Part shown: positions 43,840-55,579 of the stretch, piece after piece
Position numbering within the stretch: the first letter of the stretch is position 1
How the letters are laid out: every line of letters begins with the position of its first letter
Source of the DNA: Metallyticus violacea
Lineage: Eukaryota > Arthropoda > Insecta > Mantodea > Metallyticidae
Reading direction: 5' to 3'
DNA: 64,000 nucleotides
NCBI GenBank assembly: GCA_030762175.1
Contig: CM060833.1
Coordinates: forward strand, 169,212,501-169,276,500
Notes under the pieces: generated by a model
Databases searched by the model: none
Told to the model about the DNA's origin: nothing
Seen by the model: the letters and a program-made list of their open reading frames with translations, nothing else
Made by a program: the position numbers and the translations under genes

Positions 43840-46140
43840 GTACTTCTATCTATTTATGGTGGCTAGTACTATTTGAGAGGTTACGGGAAATAGATTTCCC
43901 TAAATGCCTATACGCAATATTAATGGATTACTGCAAAGACAGAAGGGTTCACGTAAAAGGTAGTGAAGAAACAATTTACAGAGATATAATAAGGGATGTC
44001 CCCAAGGCTCGATCCTAGGACCAATTTTTTGGGACATAGTTTTGGAGACTCTTTTAGACGAACTAAACAACGATGAAAATGTGGCAAAAACCATCGCGTA
44101 TGCTGACGATGTTTTATTTTTAATAGAAGGAAACAATAGGACAGATATAGAAAGAAGAGCGAATAAATTATCTCATAAATTAAATAATTGGTGAATAAAA
44201 CTAAACTCCAAGTCGCTCCAACTAAATCAGGCTACATGCTTTTGAAAGGTAATCTCAAAAGAGATCCATGTATAAAATACAACTAAAATATAAGACGCCA
44301 AAAAGAAGCAAACTATTTGGGTAATTACTTTGGTGAAAAAGTAAACTTCAGGAAACACTAAATACGCAAGAAAAAAATCCGAAAATGTTATGATGAAATT
44401 AGCAAGATTAGTTTAGTTGAATTTTAAAATTTCATTAAACGTCATTACAGCATACCACACGAGCATTTTTCCTTCAATAATGACGTATTTTGCAGGGGCC
44501 TGGGCTCTGGGGATGAAGGATGTTCAAATAAAAACTCTATTAAGAGGGTCACAAAGGAAGGTGTTATTAAGATTTACAGGGGCATTAAGCACCTCACCCA
44601 CTATGCCCCTTTTAGTAGTCACAGGAATATGGCCAATTGACTTATTGATTAAATTAAGAGGCGCTGTTTATTGGTTGAAGAAAGGCAACTTGGAGAAAGA
44701 AAGTCTAATAATCGGCAGTTACTGCAACAACTTAAAGGAAATAAAACATAAATTAAAAGAACAATGGCAGTACGAATGGGAAAATGCCGAGGCAGGCGGG
44801 AGAACTTTCGACTTATTTAGCAACATTTTTGAGAGATTAAAACTAAAATTTATACAACCTACCAAATACATGATACATTACCTTATAGGACACGGGCCTT
44901 ACAAAACTTAATGAAAAAAAATTAATAGAACACAGGACGATATATGTACACTTTGCAAAACACAGGATAACCCAGGGCACGTGTTATTTGAATGTACACG
45001 CTATTTAGAACATGTGAGAGAAGATAGAGAAATTTTAAGTGGCCATCAGGTGGCACGTATACTTAGAAATAAGGGCCTATATAAATACCTTGAGCAGGCC
45101 GCATTCAAAATAAGTAAACTAGCACGTGAAGAAGTAATGCCACAAGAACAGATAATAAGAAGTAATGAAATAGCTGAGGACGAGGTAAGAAGATCAGAAC
45201 GCATACGTATGCAAAGACAACCCCCAAACACAAATAACTTGACAAGAATAGAAAATATACAAGATAACCTTATTTAAATCAACAGGAAGAGAATATTAGA
45301 AGGAGAAGTTAAAGGCAAGGAAGAAGGGAGTGATGGAAACGAAAATACCTAAATTTATAATAGACAGGGATAATTTTGATTTACAACCTGAACTGGAGAA
45401 TGGGAAAGAAGATGAAGGCTTTTACCTAATAGAGTTTTGGCTCCGGGAAGAAGGTGGAAGAAGGAAGATTACAGAAGGAGATGGAAGGGTGTTGGAGATA
45501 CATGGGAATGAGCCACGGGAGGAGATGGAGGATGGAGAAGCGGTGTCCGGCGAGGAGGAACAGAGCGCGAGAAATGGTGCAACCAGGGGACCAGGAGGAT
45601 CAAGCGAGATGGAAGAAGGGATGGTTAGGAAGAATAGATGGAGAGTGATGGTGGAAATGAGGTGATAGTGTTTAATGAGTTCAAGTGTTGGGACAAATAA
45701 ATGAAATGAGTAGGAAACATTAATAACGCTAAATGAACTTTAAGTGAAGTAAGTTGTTAAAGAGAAGGATATTATTATGATTGTAATAAATTAAGGATAT
45801 TTGAAACAATTAAGTATAAGTTTAATTTAAGAGAATTTCTGCCAAGTACTGTATACCAGTACACACCGCTGGTAGCCAGTGGTTGGTAGCAGTATAGTTG
45901 TATAGTAATGGAATAAATTTAATGGATAGAATAGCTGGCTACCAGATAAATTCTTACTGGCTCCCAGTAATATTGTTAATTTGGTAGTTTTTGTAGATTT
46001 CGAAAGATTAATTTGGGAAGTAGTTAAGTAAACTTATATTTTGGTTTAATTTAATTACTTTCAGTTTTTCCTTACCGTTTATAATATTATTTTAATCAAG
46101 TTATTAGGAAAATCTGTAAGATCATTGAATTGTATAATTA
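43840..46140 (+). mobile_element. R1-like non-LTR retrotransposon, 5'-truncated
   Basis: The element starts abruptly inside the reverse transcriptase near 43840, directly beside hAT copy A, and continues through the 3' end of the ORF and a 3' UTR. The 3' UTR holds repeats of TGGTAGC/GGCTACCAG. The right side ends before or at the (TTTA)n run. Truncation at the 5' end is the normal product of target-primed reverse transcription (established). Confidence 0.8.
43845..45277 (+). pseudogene. R1-clade reverse transcriptase, 3' half, frameshifted
   Basis: Palm and fingers: WWLVLFERLREIDFPKCLYA, then QGSILGPIFWDIVLETLLDE (about 44005) and the catalytic box AYADDVLFLIEG (about 44100) with both Asp intact. 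The thumb and downstream part include LRFTGALSTSPTMPLLVVTG and IWPIDLLIKLRGAVYWLKK, a conserved R1-clade block, then GRTFDLFSNIFERLKLKFI. It ends with the knuckle CTLCKTQDNPGHVLFEC (C-x2-C-H-C) and a charged tail closing at a TAA near 45277. Frames break near 44000, 44195, 44430 and 44910. The residue pattern places it near R1 elements, although R1 proper inserts in 28S rDNA and no rDNA is visible here. Confidence 0.85.
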
Positions 46141-46211
46141 TAATAATAAATGGAAAATTTTATTTACACCCCCTGGTTTAGGAAAACAGGTTCCAGGGTG
46201 GCGTATACAGA

Positions 46212-46218
46212 TTTTATT

Positions 46219-46261
<43 letters not shown>
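46212..46261. repeat. (TTTA)n microsatellite, about 50 bp
   Basis: Twelve or so uninterrupted units close to the end of the LINE. It may derive from its 3' tail. Confidence 0.95.
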
Positions 46262-46294
46262 TGTACTTCTATCTTTCCAGAAACTTTCAATCCA

Positions 46295-46331
46295 CTGATG
46301 ATGTGGATCCTAACGTCCGCGAAGGCACTGG
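46295..46331 (+). ncRNA. Second hammerhead-like candidate (different family)
   Basis: CTGATGATGTGGATCCTAAC then GTCCGCGAAGGCACTGG: CUGAUGA, a GTGGA / TCCGC stem with an 8-nt loop, then GAA and, three bases later, ACTGGT. It resembles the motif at 3403-3443 in layout but not in flanking sequence. GAAA is changed to GAAG. This is tentative. Confidence 0.3.
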
Positions 46332-46379
46332 TTTTTAAATTAATTTAAACCAATGACCATGGTAAAATAGCTCCATGCA

Positions 46380-47099
46380 AAATGATCAGTTTCAACAATA
46401 TGTTTATTCAGCACAATTGTTCGTAATCTTAAGATTGGTTTTTTTTTTTCATAAAGATATCTTTTGATAAATTCCAATTTTATTATACTTTACTTTTTTG
46501 TTGTTGTTGCTTTGTAAATAGTCTAACAATGGGAGCTTCTACCTTCCTTTTTTGAATAATTAACGCTTTAAGTAAATCATAAAACTTACATAGCTGGGTA
46601 GTATCTGTTCAGGAACTTAGCAAACAATATAAATCTTGCTACACTTAGAAGTGCTTACTTTGCCCATGTTTACACCCGACTAAAGTATGGCATCTTGCTT
46701 TAGGGTAACCCTCCCCCATTCAAGAAAGTATTTGTAACACAGAAAAAAAATCATAATGTTCATAAGTCTTCCTGCAAACCAATTTACTCAAAACTGCAAA
46801 TCTTACCACTCCCCTGCATGTGCATATATGTGGCAACGCTATTTATAATAAACAAGCTTGTAGTAAAAGAATCACATATAATAAATGAAATAATACATCA
46901 ACACAATACAAGGAGAAAACATATCTTTATATAATGAGAACCAACACCAAAACATATTAAATAGTGCAACTCAAATGTCTATCAAATCATACAACAAATT
47001 ACCACTCCATATTAAAGCAACTGAAAAGTTAACCTTATTTAAAAGGCAATATTGGCATATTTATTTGATCACTGTTTCTACCCATTAAATGAGTTTCTA

Positions 47100-47139
<40 letters not shown>

Positions 47140-48555
47140 GTACTTACACTGTATGAAATAAACTTTATTTTATCAAAATAGTTAACTACATTAATAAAAT
47201 TATTGAAGTTAGTCCATATATTTTGCTTTTGATAAATCATTTGAACTAGAGTATCCGAACAGGATTTTAAAGATTTATTTTATTCAATGACATAGCATAT
47301 GATTACTTAGTATATTATTACTAGTCTTGCGTAGTTTTGAATGTTGTGTGTATTCAAAGATTTTCTGAAAACTTTGACAGATATAAAGTATTATTCTATA
47401 GCTAAGTTTGTATATGTTTAAGCCTTGTGTGCATATTTTCTTTTCTCCTTTTATTTCAGCTTTCTTTCAAACTATTGACATGTCCTATATCATTGTACGT
47501 TGTACATGTATATGATTTAACAGGATGAATAAAACACACACACACATACATACACACACACACATTCTTGCTACTCTTCCAACAGTTAAATGTTGTGTCA
47601 TCAGCGAAGAAAACGTCAAATGCATTTTCAGGACGACTGTATCATTAATACAAATTAAAACAATGAGACGTGAAAAGTGAGCCTTAATGTACATTATATT
47701 TACCTATACTAGTACATAATTCCCCAAACATGTTAGACTTTTTTTTAATTGAAATATTGTGTCTTCTAAAGTTAATTTGTGTGGAAAATCTCTTATACAT
47801 TTAATCCTGGTTTATCCAATAAAACGTGTGTTCGTGCAGTCAAAAATAGTCCCTAGAATAGGCGCCCAGCCGAGTTTCAAATTTTAGTTCTACTTGAACA
47901 AAATGTGTTGGTTGCTTCATTTCATTTACTTACCATAATATTATTAATATCTGTGCCGAAGGAACTGTGTTCAATGAGTTTACACCTTTCTTTTAAGCAA
48001 GCTGAGATTAGAATGCCTATTACAGAGTCTACATATATGTAATTATGCTTCCTTTCTGTGCTGTACTATGACAGTACTTTTTTATTTGTTTGTTTGTTTT
48101 TTTTTTTTTTTTTTGGCCCGGATCTTATTTATATGTATTTGTTCTTTATTTTGGGTAGAATACTGCTGAATGTATTTGTTTGTAGTGAAGTGGTAGACAT
48201 TTTTGTGGGTAAAGCACACTCACTCAAAGATGTAAATGCAGATACTCTTTGAGTAAAATTTTCAATAAATTAAATGTTTGGTTAAATGTACTACTATTCT
48301 ATGGGATGTGTTGCTGCGTAGTTTAGATGTACCTGATATATTTTACCGTGCTAGGAGCATGTGCACTATTTAGTTTTATTTATTTATTTTACTATCCTCC
48401 CTGGTTCTAAATCGCATACAGCAAAAAAAAAAAAAAAAATGCTGTATGACTGTAATAAATAGTACACAAATAAAATTCCTCTATTGTTACTGCTTCGTCA
48501 ATTTACGGGAATTACAGTTCAACAGTTGCAAGTTCTGTTTACTAGCTGCTGGACG
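46380..48555. other. Intergenic AT-rich stretch, simple repeats only
   Basis: Holds (AAT)n at 47100-47138, (CA)n around 47536-47565 and poly-T at 48098-48113. No gene or transposon could be supported. Confidence 0.4.
47100..47138. repeat. (AAT)n microsatellite
   Basis: Thirteen perfect units. Confidence 0.95.
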
Positions 48556-48559
48556 ATGT

Positions 48560-48760
48560 CAAACGAGTAGCATCGGGAAAGGACGAAAATGGATACATAT
48601 TGTTTGCCACGACCAGTGGCGGTCATGGTTTAATTACGCATGCGCATTCTATCTCGCAACCTTGCACTTCCTATCGGCAGTAGTTCTAGTTTGAACGGTT
48701 TGATTGGGACAGAGGCTGTACCACAGTTTACCTATAACTATAACCTAGGCTGTACTTTGT
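48560..48760 (+). promoter_or_regulatory. Probable promoter of gene 2
   Basis: The region is richer in G+C and CpG than its surroundings. ACGCATGCGCAT (48636-48647) is close to the NRF-1/Ewg palindrome TGCGCATGCGCA, and CACTTCC (48665-48671) fits an ETS-type site. Both are common in housekeeping promoters. There is no clear TATA box. Transcription would start about 48690-48780 (inference). Confidence 0.5.
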
Positions 48761-48870
48761 CTTGTCAGTGCCACTTATGTTTCTATTTGGTGTAACGCCT
48801 TGATTCAGTCTTTTCCGTAATTAAGAATTGATAGTGACCAGGAAGGTTGGCAGAGCTGGCTAACAGCAGA

Positions 48871-48912
48871 ATGATTATGAAATGCAAGGCCGTCAGTTGC
48901 CTTGAATGCTAA
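48871..48912 (+). promoter_or_regulatory. Upstream ORF in the presumed gene 2 leader
   Basis: ATG ATT ATG ... TAA encodes 13 residues (MIMKCKAVSCLEC) and ends 24 nt before the candidate start at 48937, in the same frame. If the leader is right, it could lower initiation downstream. Confidence 0.35.
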
Positions 48913-48936
48913 ATCTTATATGGCTTTGTGTGTGAT

Positions 48937-49026
48937 ATGCATATTCGTAATAAAAAACTTTCAAGCTCTGTAACCCGTAAAATAACAGGCAAAATTCGCA
49001 AAAATATCGTTAGTGGCTATGTTGTG
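48937..49026 (+). CDS. Gene 2, possible first coding exon
   Basis: ATG at 48937 opens 30 codons (MHIRNKKLSSSVTRKITGKI then RKNIVSGYVV) ending at TTGTG|GTAAGT, a near-perfect donor. It exits in phase 0, which is the entry phase of the exon at 59440-59563. The peptide is strongly basic (Lys/Arg in about a third of positions). Support is the donor, the phase and the promoter-like sequence upstream. Against it, the ATG context is weak, an upstream ORF precedes it, and the whole exon could be 5' UTR with translation starting later. No domain; no gene name offered. Confidence 0.45.
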
Positions 49027-50450
49027 GTAAGTAATTCGAATATTAAATAGTGTTAAAAATTGCGGAAGTTGTGTTTAATGTTGTGGGGTTTGCAGTATTC
49101 TGAATAAGCATTTGCATGAATATATTTTAATTTTAATTGTAAATGTCTAACACTGCTTCGTACACAAAGTTACCTGTATGAATAGCATTTTGCTCTTGAG
49201 TATTTTTCATTTAAACGATACAGATGTCATTAAATCTGCTGACATCTTTGCATTTTTTATAAATCTCAACACTAGATTTAACAACATAGAATTAATAATA
49301 TTTAATTAAATATTAAATTAATTAAAAAAATGAAGAACTTTTATCCGTACAACTATAGCCGTGAGGAATTCAGCTTCTTACAAGGAAGTTAAAATATAAG
49401 GTCGGGATTCCGGAAAGAGCGAAGGACGCTTTTATGCATTGGTGAAATAATACAGTTAACTGGGTCTTGCACACCGTATACGTATACGTTATAGTGATTT
49501 CAAAATGTTGAAATGTTTAAAAACATTTTATGCGCAAACTTAGGTAGCTCAATAATGAGTTAAACTGGGTATGAAACTTTGGTAACTTTATTTTTGTTCA
49601 AGGATTATTCCCCCTCCGCATTAATTGTGTACTTATACAGCAGAAAAGGATTGATTTTAGGCAGCTGCTATATTCCATACTCTATTGATGTATTTTCTCC
49701 ATTGATAAAAATACACCTCTCTCCAGTGAAATGCTTATAGATGTTGTTTTATTATAGTTTGGCATAGGCTTCATTAAAGGCAGTTTGTATGGTTAGGTGC
49801 TTGTGAAATATCTACTGGTGCACTAGGGGGAACGCTTGTAACTGAAAATATGTTTTTATCCAAACACAAATATAATTGTTTTGTTTTTGTTATACTAAGT
49901 TGTTGACAGTGAAGTCAGCAACTCTTTTGCCGTTCAATACTTATCATCAATAGAGGATTTATCAGAGATGGCTGAACATCATTGAAAATGTAAGATTTAA
50001 AATGGACAGAATGGTAAAAGAAATAAGTCCCCCATTCTATTCAAATGCTTCACCAGACAATCCTAACCCATAATTAGCATAAATTATATTGTTAACCATT
50101 AAAGATTAAACTTAAAGTTATTCCATATCAAAGTACTCGGTTCAAAACATTACATCTTCGTGTATCAATGAAATTTTACGTATCTCTTAAGTTTAGTAAA
50201 AGGTAGTTTCCTACCATATGAATGATCCCAGAGAAATTACATGAATATGAGAATTTAACAGTTAAATAAAAATTTCTGCAAAAGTCTTTATGTGTATTAT
50301 TTGGACATTAATAAGCTAAGATTGGTCTCAATCAAATAGCATTCTGTATTCCATACAGGTATAAGCATAATTGAAGAATAGGTGAAGATATTACAAAAGT
50401 AATAAACCACTATTTCATCCGGTTTCTACCATTCACTCTAGATTGTTTGT

Positions 50451-50692
50451 GAGGTAATGTTTGTATGTGCATATATGAATTGATTAGGAATTCCATTTTT
50501 AGCTACTGTTGTAATTATTATTTTTTTGTACTTACAAAAAGGAGGCCATAGGCCACATAAATCACTAAGTCCTGCAATTTTTAGTATTCACTTGAGGTTT
50601 TGTGTATATGTATGAGAAAGAGAATTGATTGGAAATTCCATTTTTGCCAACTGTTATGTTTATTTGGTCTGTCCTTATGAAAAGGAGGCGAG
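50451..50692. repeat. Diverged tandem duplication, period about 142 bp
   Basis: 50451-50550 and 50593-50692 share GAATTGATT(A/G)G(G)AATTCCATTTTT and, about 45 bp on, AAAAAGGAGGC. There is no coding potential. Confidence 0.6.
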
Positions 50693-51189
50693 CCTGTTAT
50701 TCTAGGTGCATTTAACCTGTGGGTTGCAATAGTGAAGTTTCACCTTATTTAGAAATAAAGGTTACCTACTACATGGGATTACTTAAAACATGTTGCCTCA
50801 AAAACTCTGCACAGCATGTACAAATAAAGTTGTAATAATTTACTATAATTCTGAAGAACTACTTAAGATTTATCAGAAGGACAAGGTTTTCTTTCATATT
50901 GTATAGAAAAAAGTAATTGCCAAACTGATACAAATTAGGTTAGGTTAAGTTTTTCTGTTTTATAGAACAACAATAATAAATATAATTCTCAGAATATAAA
51001 ATTTGAACACAAATATTTTTGTGTGTTTTCTCTGACATTCAGTTTGATTTTTCATAAAAAAAACACATCTTCATATGTGTAACAATAATGAAACTTGCAT
51101 CACAAGTGAATCATTACTAGTATATTATTTTCTAATCATTATTTAAAGCCAATAACAGAGACTTAATAGTATAATTGGATTTTTATTTA

Positions 51190-51480
51190 CTATTTCTCAC
51201 CTTTATGTCACCCTTAGAATAATTAATTTAATAACAGGTAAAACCGCTTCTGGCCTTGGTAAGAGCTTTAATTTTTTGTGTAGGAACTCCACAAAATTGT
51301 GAAGGCAGCATCAATTTGCATATTAGGAAATTCTAACAGTAGATGGATTGATTAACAGTGCATAGTTAACCTTTTTTTCTTTGTGTTGCTCCTGTTAGGC
51401 CTAGAGATTTTCTGTGGGATTCATATCGGGAAACTAGCAAATCAATTGAGGTGAGAGAATATTATGCAGCGCAAACACAA
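51190..51480 (-). pseudogene. Tc1-like transposase C-terminal remnant
   Basis: Minus strand: FPDMNPTENLWA (about 51405) is the S-P-D-x-N-P-I-E-N-x-W box holding the third catalytic residue region. It is followed after stops by a helical stretch and LLPRPEAVLPV, where the family has I-x-A-x-x-x-A-x-G-G. The part upstream (51500-51990) is too decayed to assign. No inverted repeats were found. Confidence 0.5.
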
Positions 51481-53616
51481 TATTGAACAATAAATATGTG
51501 ACAGTTCTGAACCACTTAAACATCCACATTGGAGTAGAGTGTATTATGGAGATGTTGGCTAAAGTGCAACAATGCCAAGGTGTGCATCTTAATTCTATAG
51601 TCCATGTGCCAACTCTGAGAACATGAGGTATAAGGAGATTGATTGTGGTGCTAGCGATTCAGATAATTGCTAACCATATAGTTCTTCACATTACAGAAGG
51701 TAAATATCTCTGGTAGAAGTTGCACACATAATTATCTGCCCTTCAATAGAAACATTAGCACTTCAGATTACTTGTTGCACTTGTTGCTACAATAGTTCAG
51801 AAGAAAAATGAAATATTGCATTTTGAGAGTTTTGCAGTTATGAATAACCTCCTTGAAAAGTGTGAATATGCCAAAAACAAGAGTTTTATATTTCCAGTAA
51901 ACTAAACAGCACAATGAGCAGCTTATTACTTGGGAGTATCTGAGCAAAAGGAAAAGAAAAAGCTTGGTTAAAGGGGCAAATGTGGTACTCATTCACCTGG
52001 TAAGAGGTGAAATATCAAAGTAATATACATAACAATAAACAATCATAATTTTGACAAATACCTATGTAATTCTGTGGATTATTCAGAATTTTTATACTAT
52101 TGGTAAGTGGGTCCATATGATTTACAAATTATTGCCTAAAGATAAAATACATTTTCCAATGGGAAAAATGTCAAAATTGGAATTAAATATGGCTAAAATG
52201 TAACAAATGTGACCCATTCATTAACCATACAGAAAACAGGTACCACATTTCACTAAAACAGTTCTTGAATTTATGTTTTATGACATTTTCAACACATGCA
52301 ATGTTAAGGCTCACTTTTAGCTGAAAAATACACATCTTTCTACTGCTAGCTAGTAAGCTACTCCTTTCTGCCAAGCCATGAAAGTGAGGCTTACAATTTC
52401 TGGCACTAGATAGTACTACTTCATCTGGTAGATGGTGCTACAATGTTTCAAGCAGTTATGTCTCTATTATATTCTAAGCATGTTGATTTAAGTGCCATCA
52501 TGTTTTGTAGTAAATGCAACTCATTAGCTTAAACCTAACGTAATAGTTACATTCTAAGATTGTTCTGGATTGCACGGTGCTTTAGCAATAACAAGCAACC
52601 TTAAAATTTAACCTCTAGGTTAGATTTAAATTTCATGAAAATCTCTGTAATATAATTTTGTTAGGTTTAAGTGAAAGATGCATAGCTATATCACTATCAT
52701 ACTCACATATGTTTGTAAATGATTCCTTTGGACCCACCACAAGCAGCCATTTCACAGCGATGATTGTACTCCCACCAAAGAAGATATAAGATTGGGCAAC
52801 ATTAAGCACTTACTTGCAGCGACTAAAATTTTCCTGTGCTTATAGCTACCTATAGTGTTAACAGCATTTTCAAGTCTCTGGTAGGCTAATAGCTAATAAT
52901 TCTTAAACCAAGAATTAGTACTCCTTGAAAATACCTTGTTCTTCATTATGTTGAACAGGTGTTTTGCTCCATATTAGAAAAGTGATGTTTCAAGGTAACA
53001 ATGAACATCTTTTAATTCAATTTTACCATAATGAGATATACTGTACCTGAACTGACATTGAACAGTCTCACATTGTGATTTTGTGTCAATGATTATCTAG
53101 TTCAAATCAAACATCTAAGACAAAATGAGCAACAAATTTGATATCTAGATGGAAATAGAGTGTAGCTTAACCTTTGGAAAGTGCTGGCAAAGTGAGGAAG
53201 TATTTGGGGTGCAAACTAATATAAATTCAGCTAGTGGGCTAATGGTGGTTCATGTTCGGAATGTAAATGACTTTTTTTAAAGCAGGAACTACCGGTGGGG
53301 ATTAACTTGAACAAATTAATAGAGTTAATTTTAATACATGAGTCAATGAGAAACATGCATCTAATCTTCCCCCATATCTCTGATAGTATTGGAAAGCTCT
53401 CTGTATTACTGTACATATAAATACCAACTACAAACTACTCTAAAGTCAGGTATTATATTGTGGTTAAGCAATAAGGCAGTTCAGAGTAAAGAATCACTTT
53501 TTAAATTAAATCTTAAAAAATAGTACCAATTTGACTCATTTTTTAAATCTTTGATACCATAATCTTAATTGTGTAATCTGTAACCTGAGTGCGACCAATG
53601 TGGTTGGGGAGTAATT

Positions 53617-53631
53617 GGGGGGGGGGGGGGG
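53617..53631. repeat. Poly-G run, 15 nt
   Basis: Uninterrupted G tract in otherwise AT-rich sequence. It could form a quadruplex or cause sequencing error. Confidence 0.9.
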
Positions 53632-54404
53632 TAGGCATGAGGAGAAAAGCTGGGAAAAGAACAGTATTGTGATAGATATGATTGATAATTATTGGTTTGA
53701 AGAGTGGAGTTTGGAAGGGAAGTAGATAAATAGAACTCTTGAATTCAGAATTAGCAAGACCACAGCTTAAGGTGAGTTAATGTTTTTGCATAGGTTACTA
53801 CAGATAGTCATCAACTTCTTATTGGTCCCATGAGGATGCAAGCTGCATTCCTGTCAAGATCTCAGAACTGACACTCTGACAGTAGCTTACAGTCATTCAA
53901 CTCATTGGGCAAATTTTGTGGTATAAAAAAACACCTCCAGGGCCCTTATAAAAGTATGGTTTAATACATACAGGTGCATTAGTACAAGTCCTTGTAAAGT
54001 GTGGTCTTGTAACTTTCAGTTTCATGAAAAAAGTGCAACATTAGCAAAGTATTGGTAGAAAGTTACAAGTGACGTCATGTAAGACCAAGATGGGAGAACA
54101 ACTGTTTGCCATATGTCGCCATATCTTCAATTAGGTTGTATCCATTCCTTCAGAATTTTTAATGTACAGAGCTAATTATTATCATTCCTGCTAAATGGGT
54201 GTTATATTTTTTCTCAGATATAATGATAATTTAAATACTTTAATATACATTTATTGATATTTAAGTGTAATAATCCTCTTTGGGACAACGGTCCCATATA
54301 GCTACATTTAGCAGCATCAATCTCAGTCATCGAGAGAGGACAGAAGAATCAGGCTTCCGAATTGCTCTGGGTCATTTATTTTATTAATCCATTTGATAAT
54401 TAAT

Positions 54405-54540
54405 ATTTATTGAGTTGAACTTTAAGCCTGGCTGCAAATGGGAACTAAATGTTCTCAAAACGGGTTCCATACATTTATGAAAAGTAAGTGAAGCTTTAAG
54501 AGTGTATAGTTCAACTGAATCATACAATGATATCAATTAA
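54405..54540 (+). repeat. Third copy of the hammerhead-like repeat family
   Basis: Shares AAGTAAGTGAAGC, TTAAGAGTGTATAGTTCAAC and CATACAATGATATCAATTA with the copy at 194-390. Motif (54432-54461): CTGCAAAT, stem GGGAAC / GTTCTC, loop TAAAT, AAAAC, GGGTTCCA. CUGANGA is damaged, GAAA is AAAA, but stem II and the TGG / CCA stem I are kept. Confidence 0.7.
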
Positions 54541-55579
54541 TAATATTTATTTGTTTATATTGCTTTACAATCACATTCTCATAAGCAAAAAAATTGTGTT
54601 AAAAGAAATAATTTTAAAGGAGAACAAGAATGAAAAGAAAATATTTTTGTGACATGTAGCAAAAACCTCAGATGCTAGTCTGAAATATGTACTTGAAACT
54701 AAAAATGCCAATATCAGTCCTAAGTCATACTTTACTTTAGTTACAACCTAATTTTATCTTTGCACACAAACATTGATTTATTATTTATACATATTCCTAC
54801 TCATCATCACTTTTACTAATACTTAGCACATTTTGATTAACTGACTCCCAAAATCATTAAAAAGATAAATTTTGCTTTAGCATTTGAAGTTGCCAGTATT
54901 CCTACACTTGTACAGAAACGTATCAAATTACCATTGCTTGATTAATGCTAATACTTTCATGGAACAGAATAAGGAAAAATCACTTTTACATTTGTAAGTT
55001 GTACTTATAAAGTACAAGAGTAGGAGAAACCTTTGTGGAACAGAATTTTACTAATAACTACAAGTCCATATACTTGTAATGTATTAGACCATACTTTTGA
55101 GGAACACAGCCCTGGCCATGGCAGTTCAGCTTTAGTAATAGCTGTAACACAATCTGAATTAAAGGCTTCATTGGAACATTGGCACTTCCTTTTCCTTATA
55201 GCATTGAGATACAAATAGAACCAGAGTCATTAGGCCATTTTACACATTTCTAGACCTTCAGAGTTAAGTTTTTGGGACATCAGGGCCATGTCATTTGTGC
55301 TGCTTTATGTAATGTTAGCACAGGCCTTTTTTGCAGTATGGAGGAATGCCCCAGATAAGCTTGGAGGATTATGAATTGCTCTCCCACTCCTTCCAGTAGG
55401 GCATGCTTAGTGCTTTCATGTCAGTTTATCATATGTGCCTGCAATCTGCTGGTACAGTCTGATGGAAATATTACTCCATTACAGCTTCAAAACTTGCTGA
55501 TGTGTGGCAGGGATACATGTTGGACTTTTCGACTTTGGATACAGCCTTTCAATGGTAGTAGAAAGGTGTAAAGAGAAAG

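Noticed and set aside
45330..45665. Glu/Arg-rich 111-codon ORF after the LINE RT
   Set aside because: Lies in the 3' region of the R1-like element; purine-rich composition explains the openness, though a real C-terminal extension cannot be excluded.
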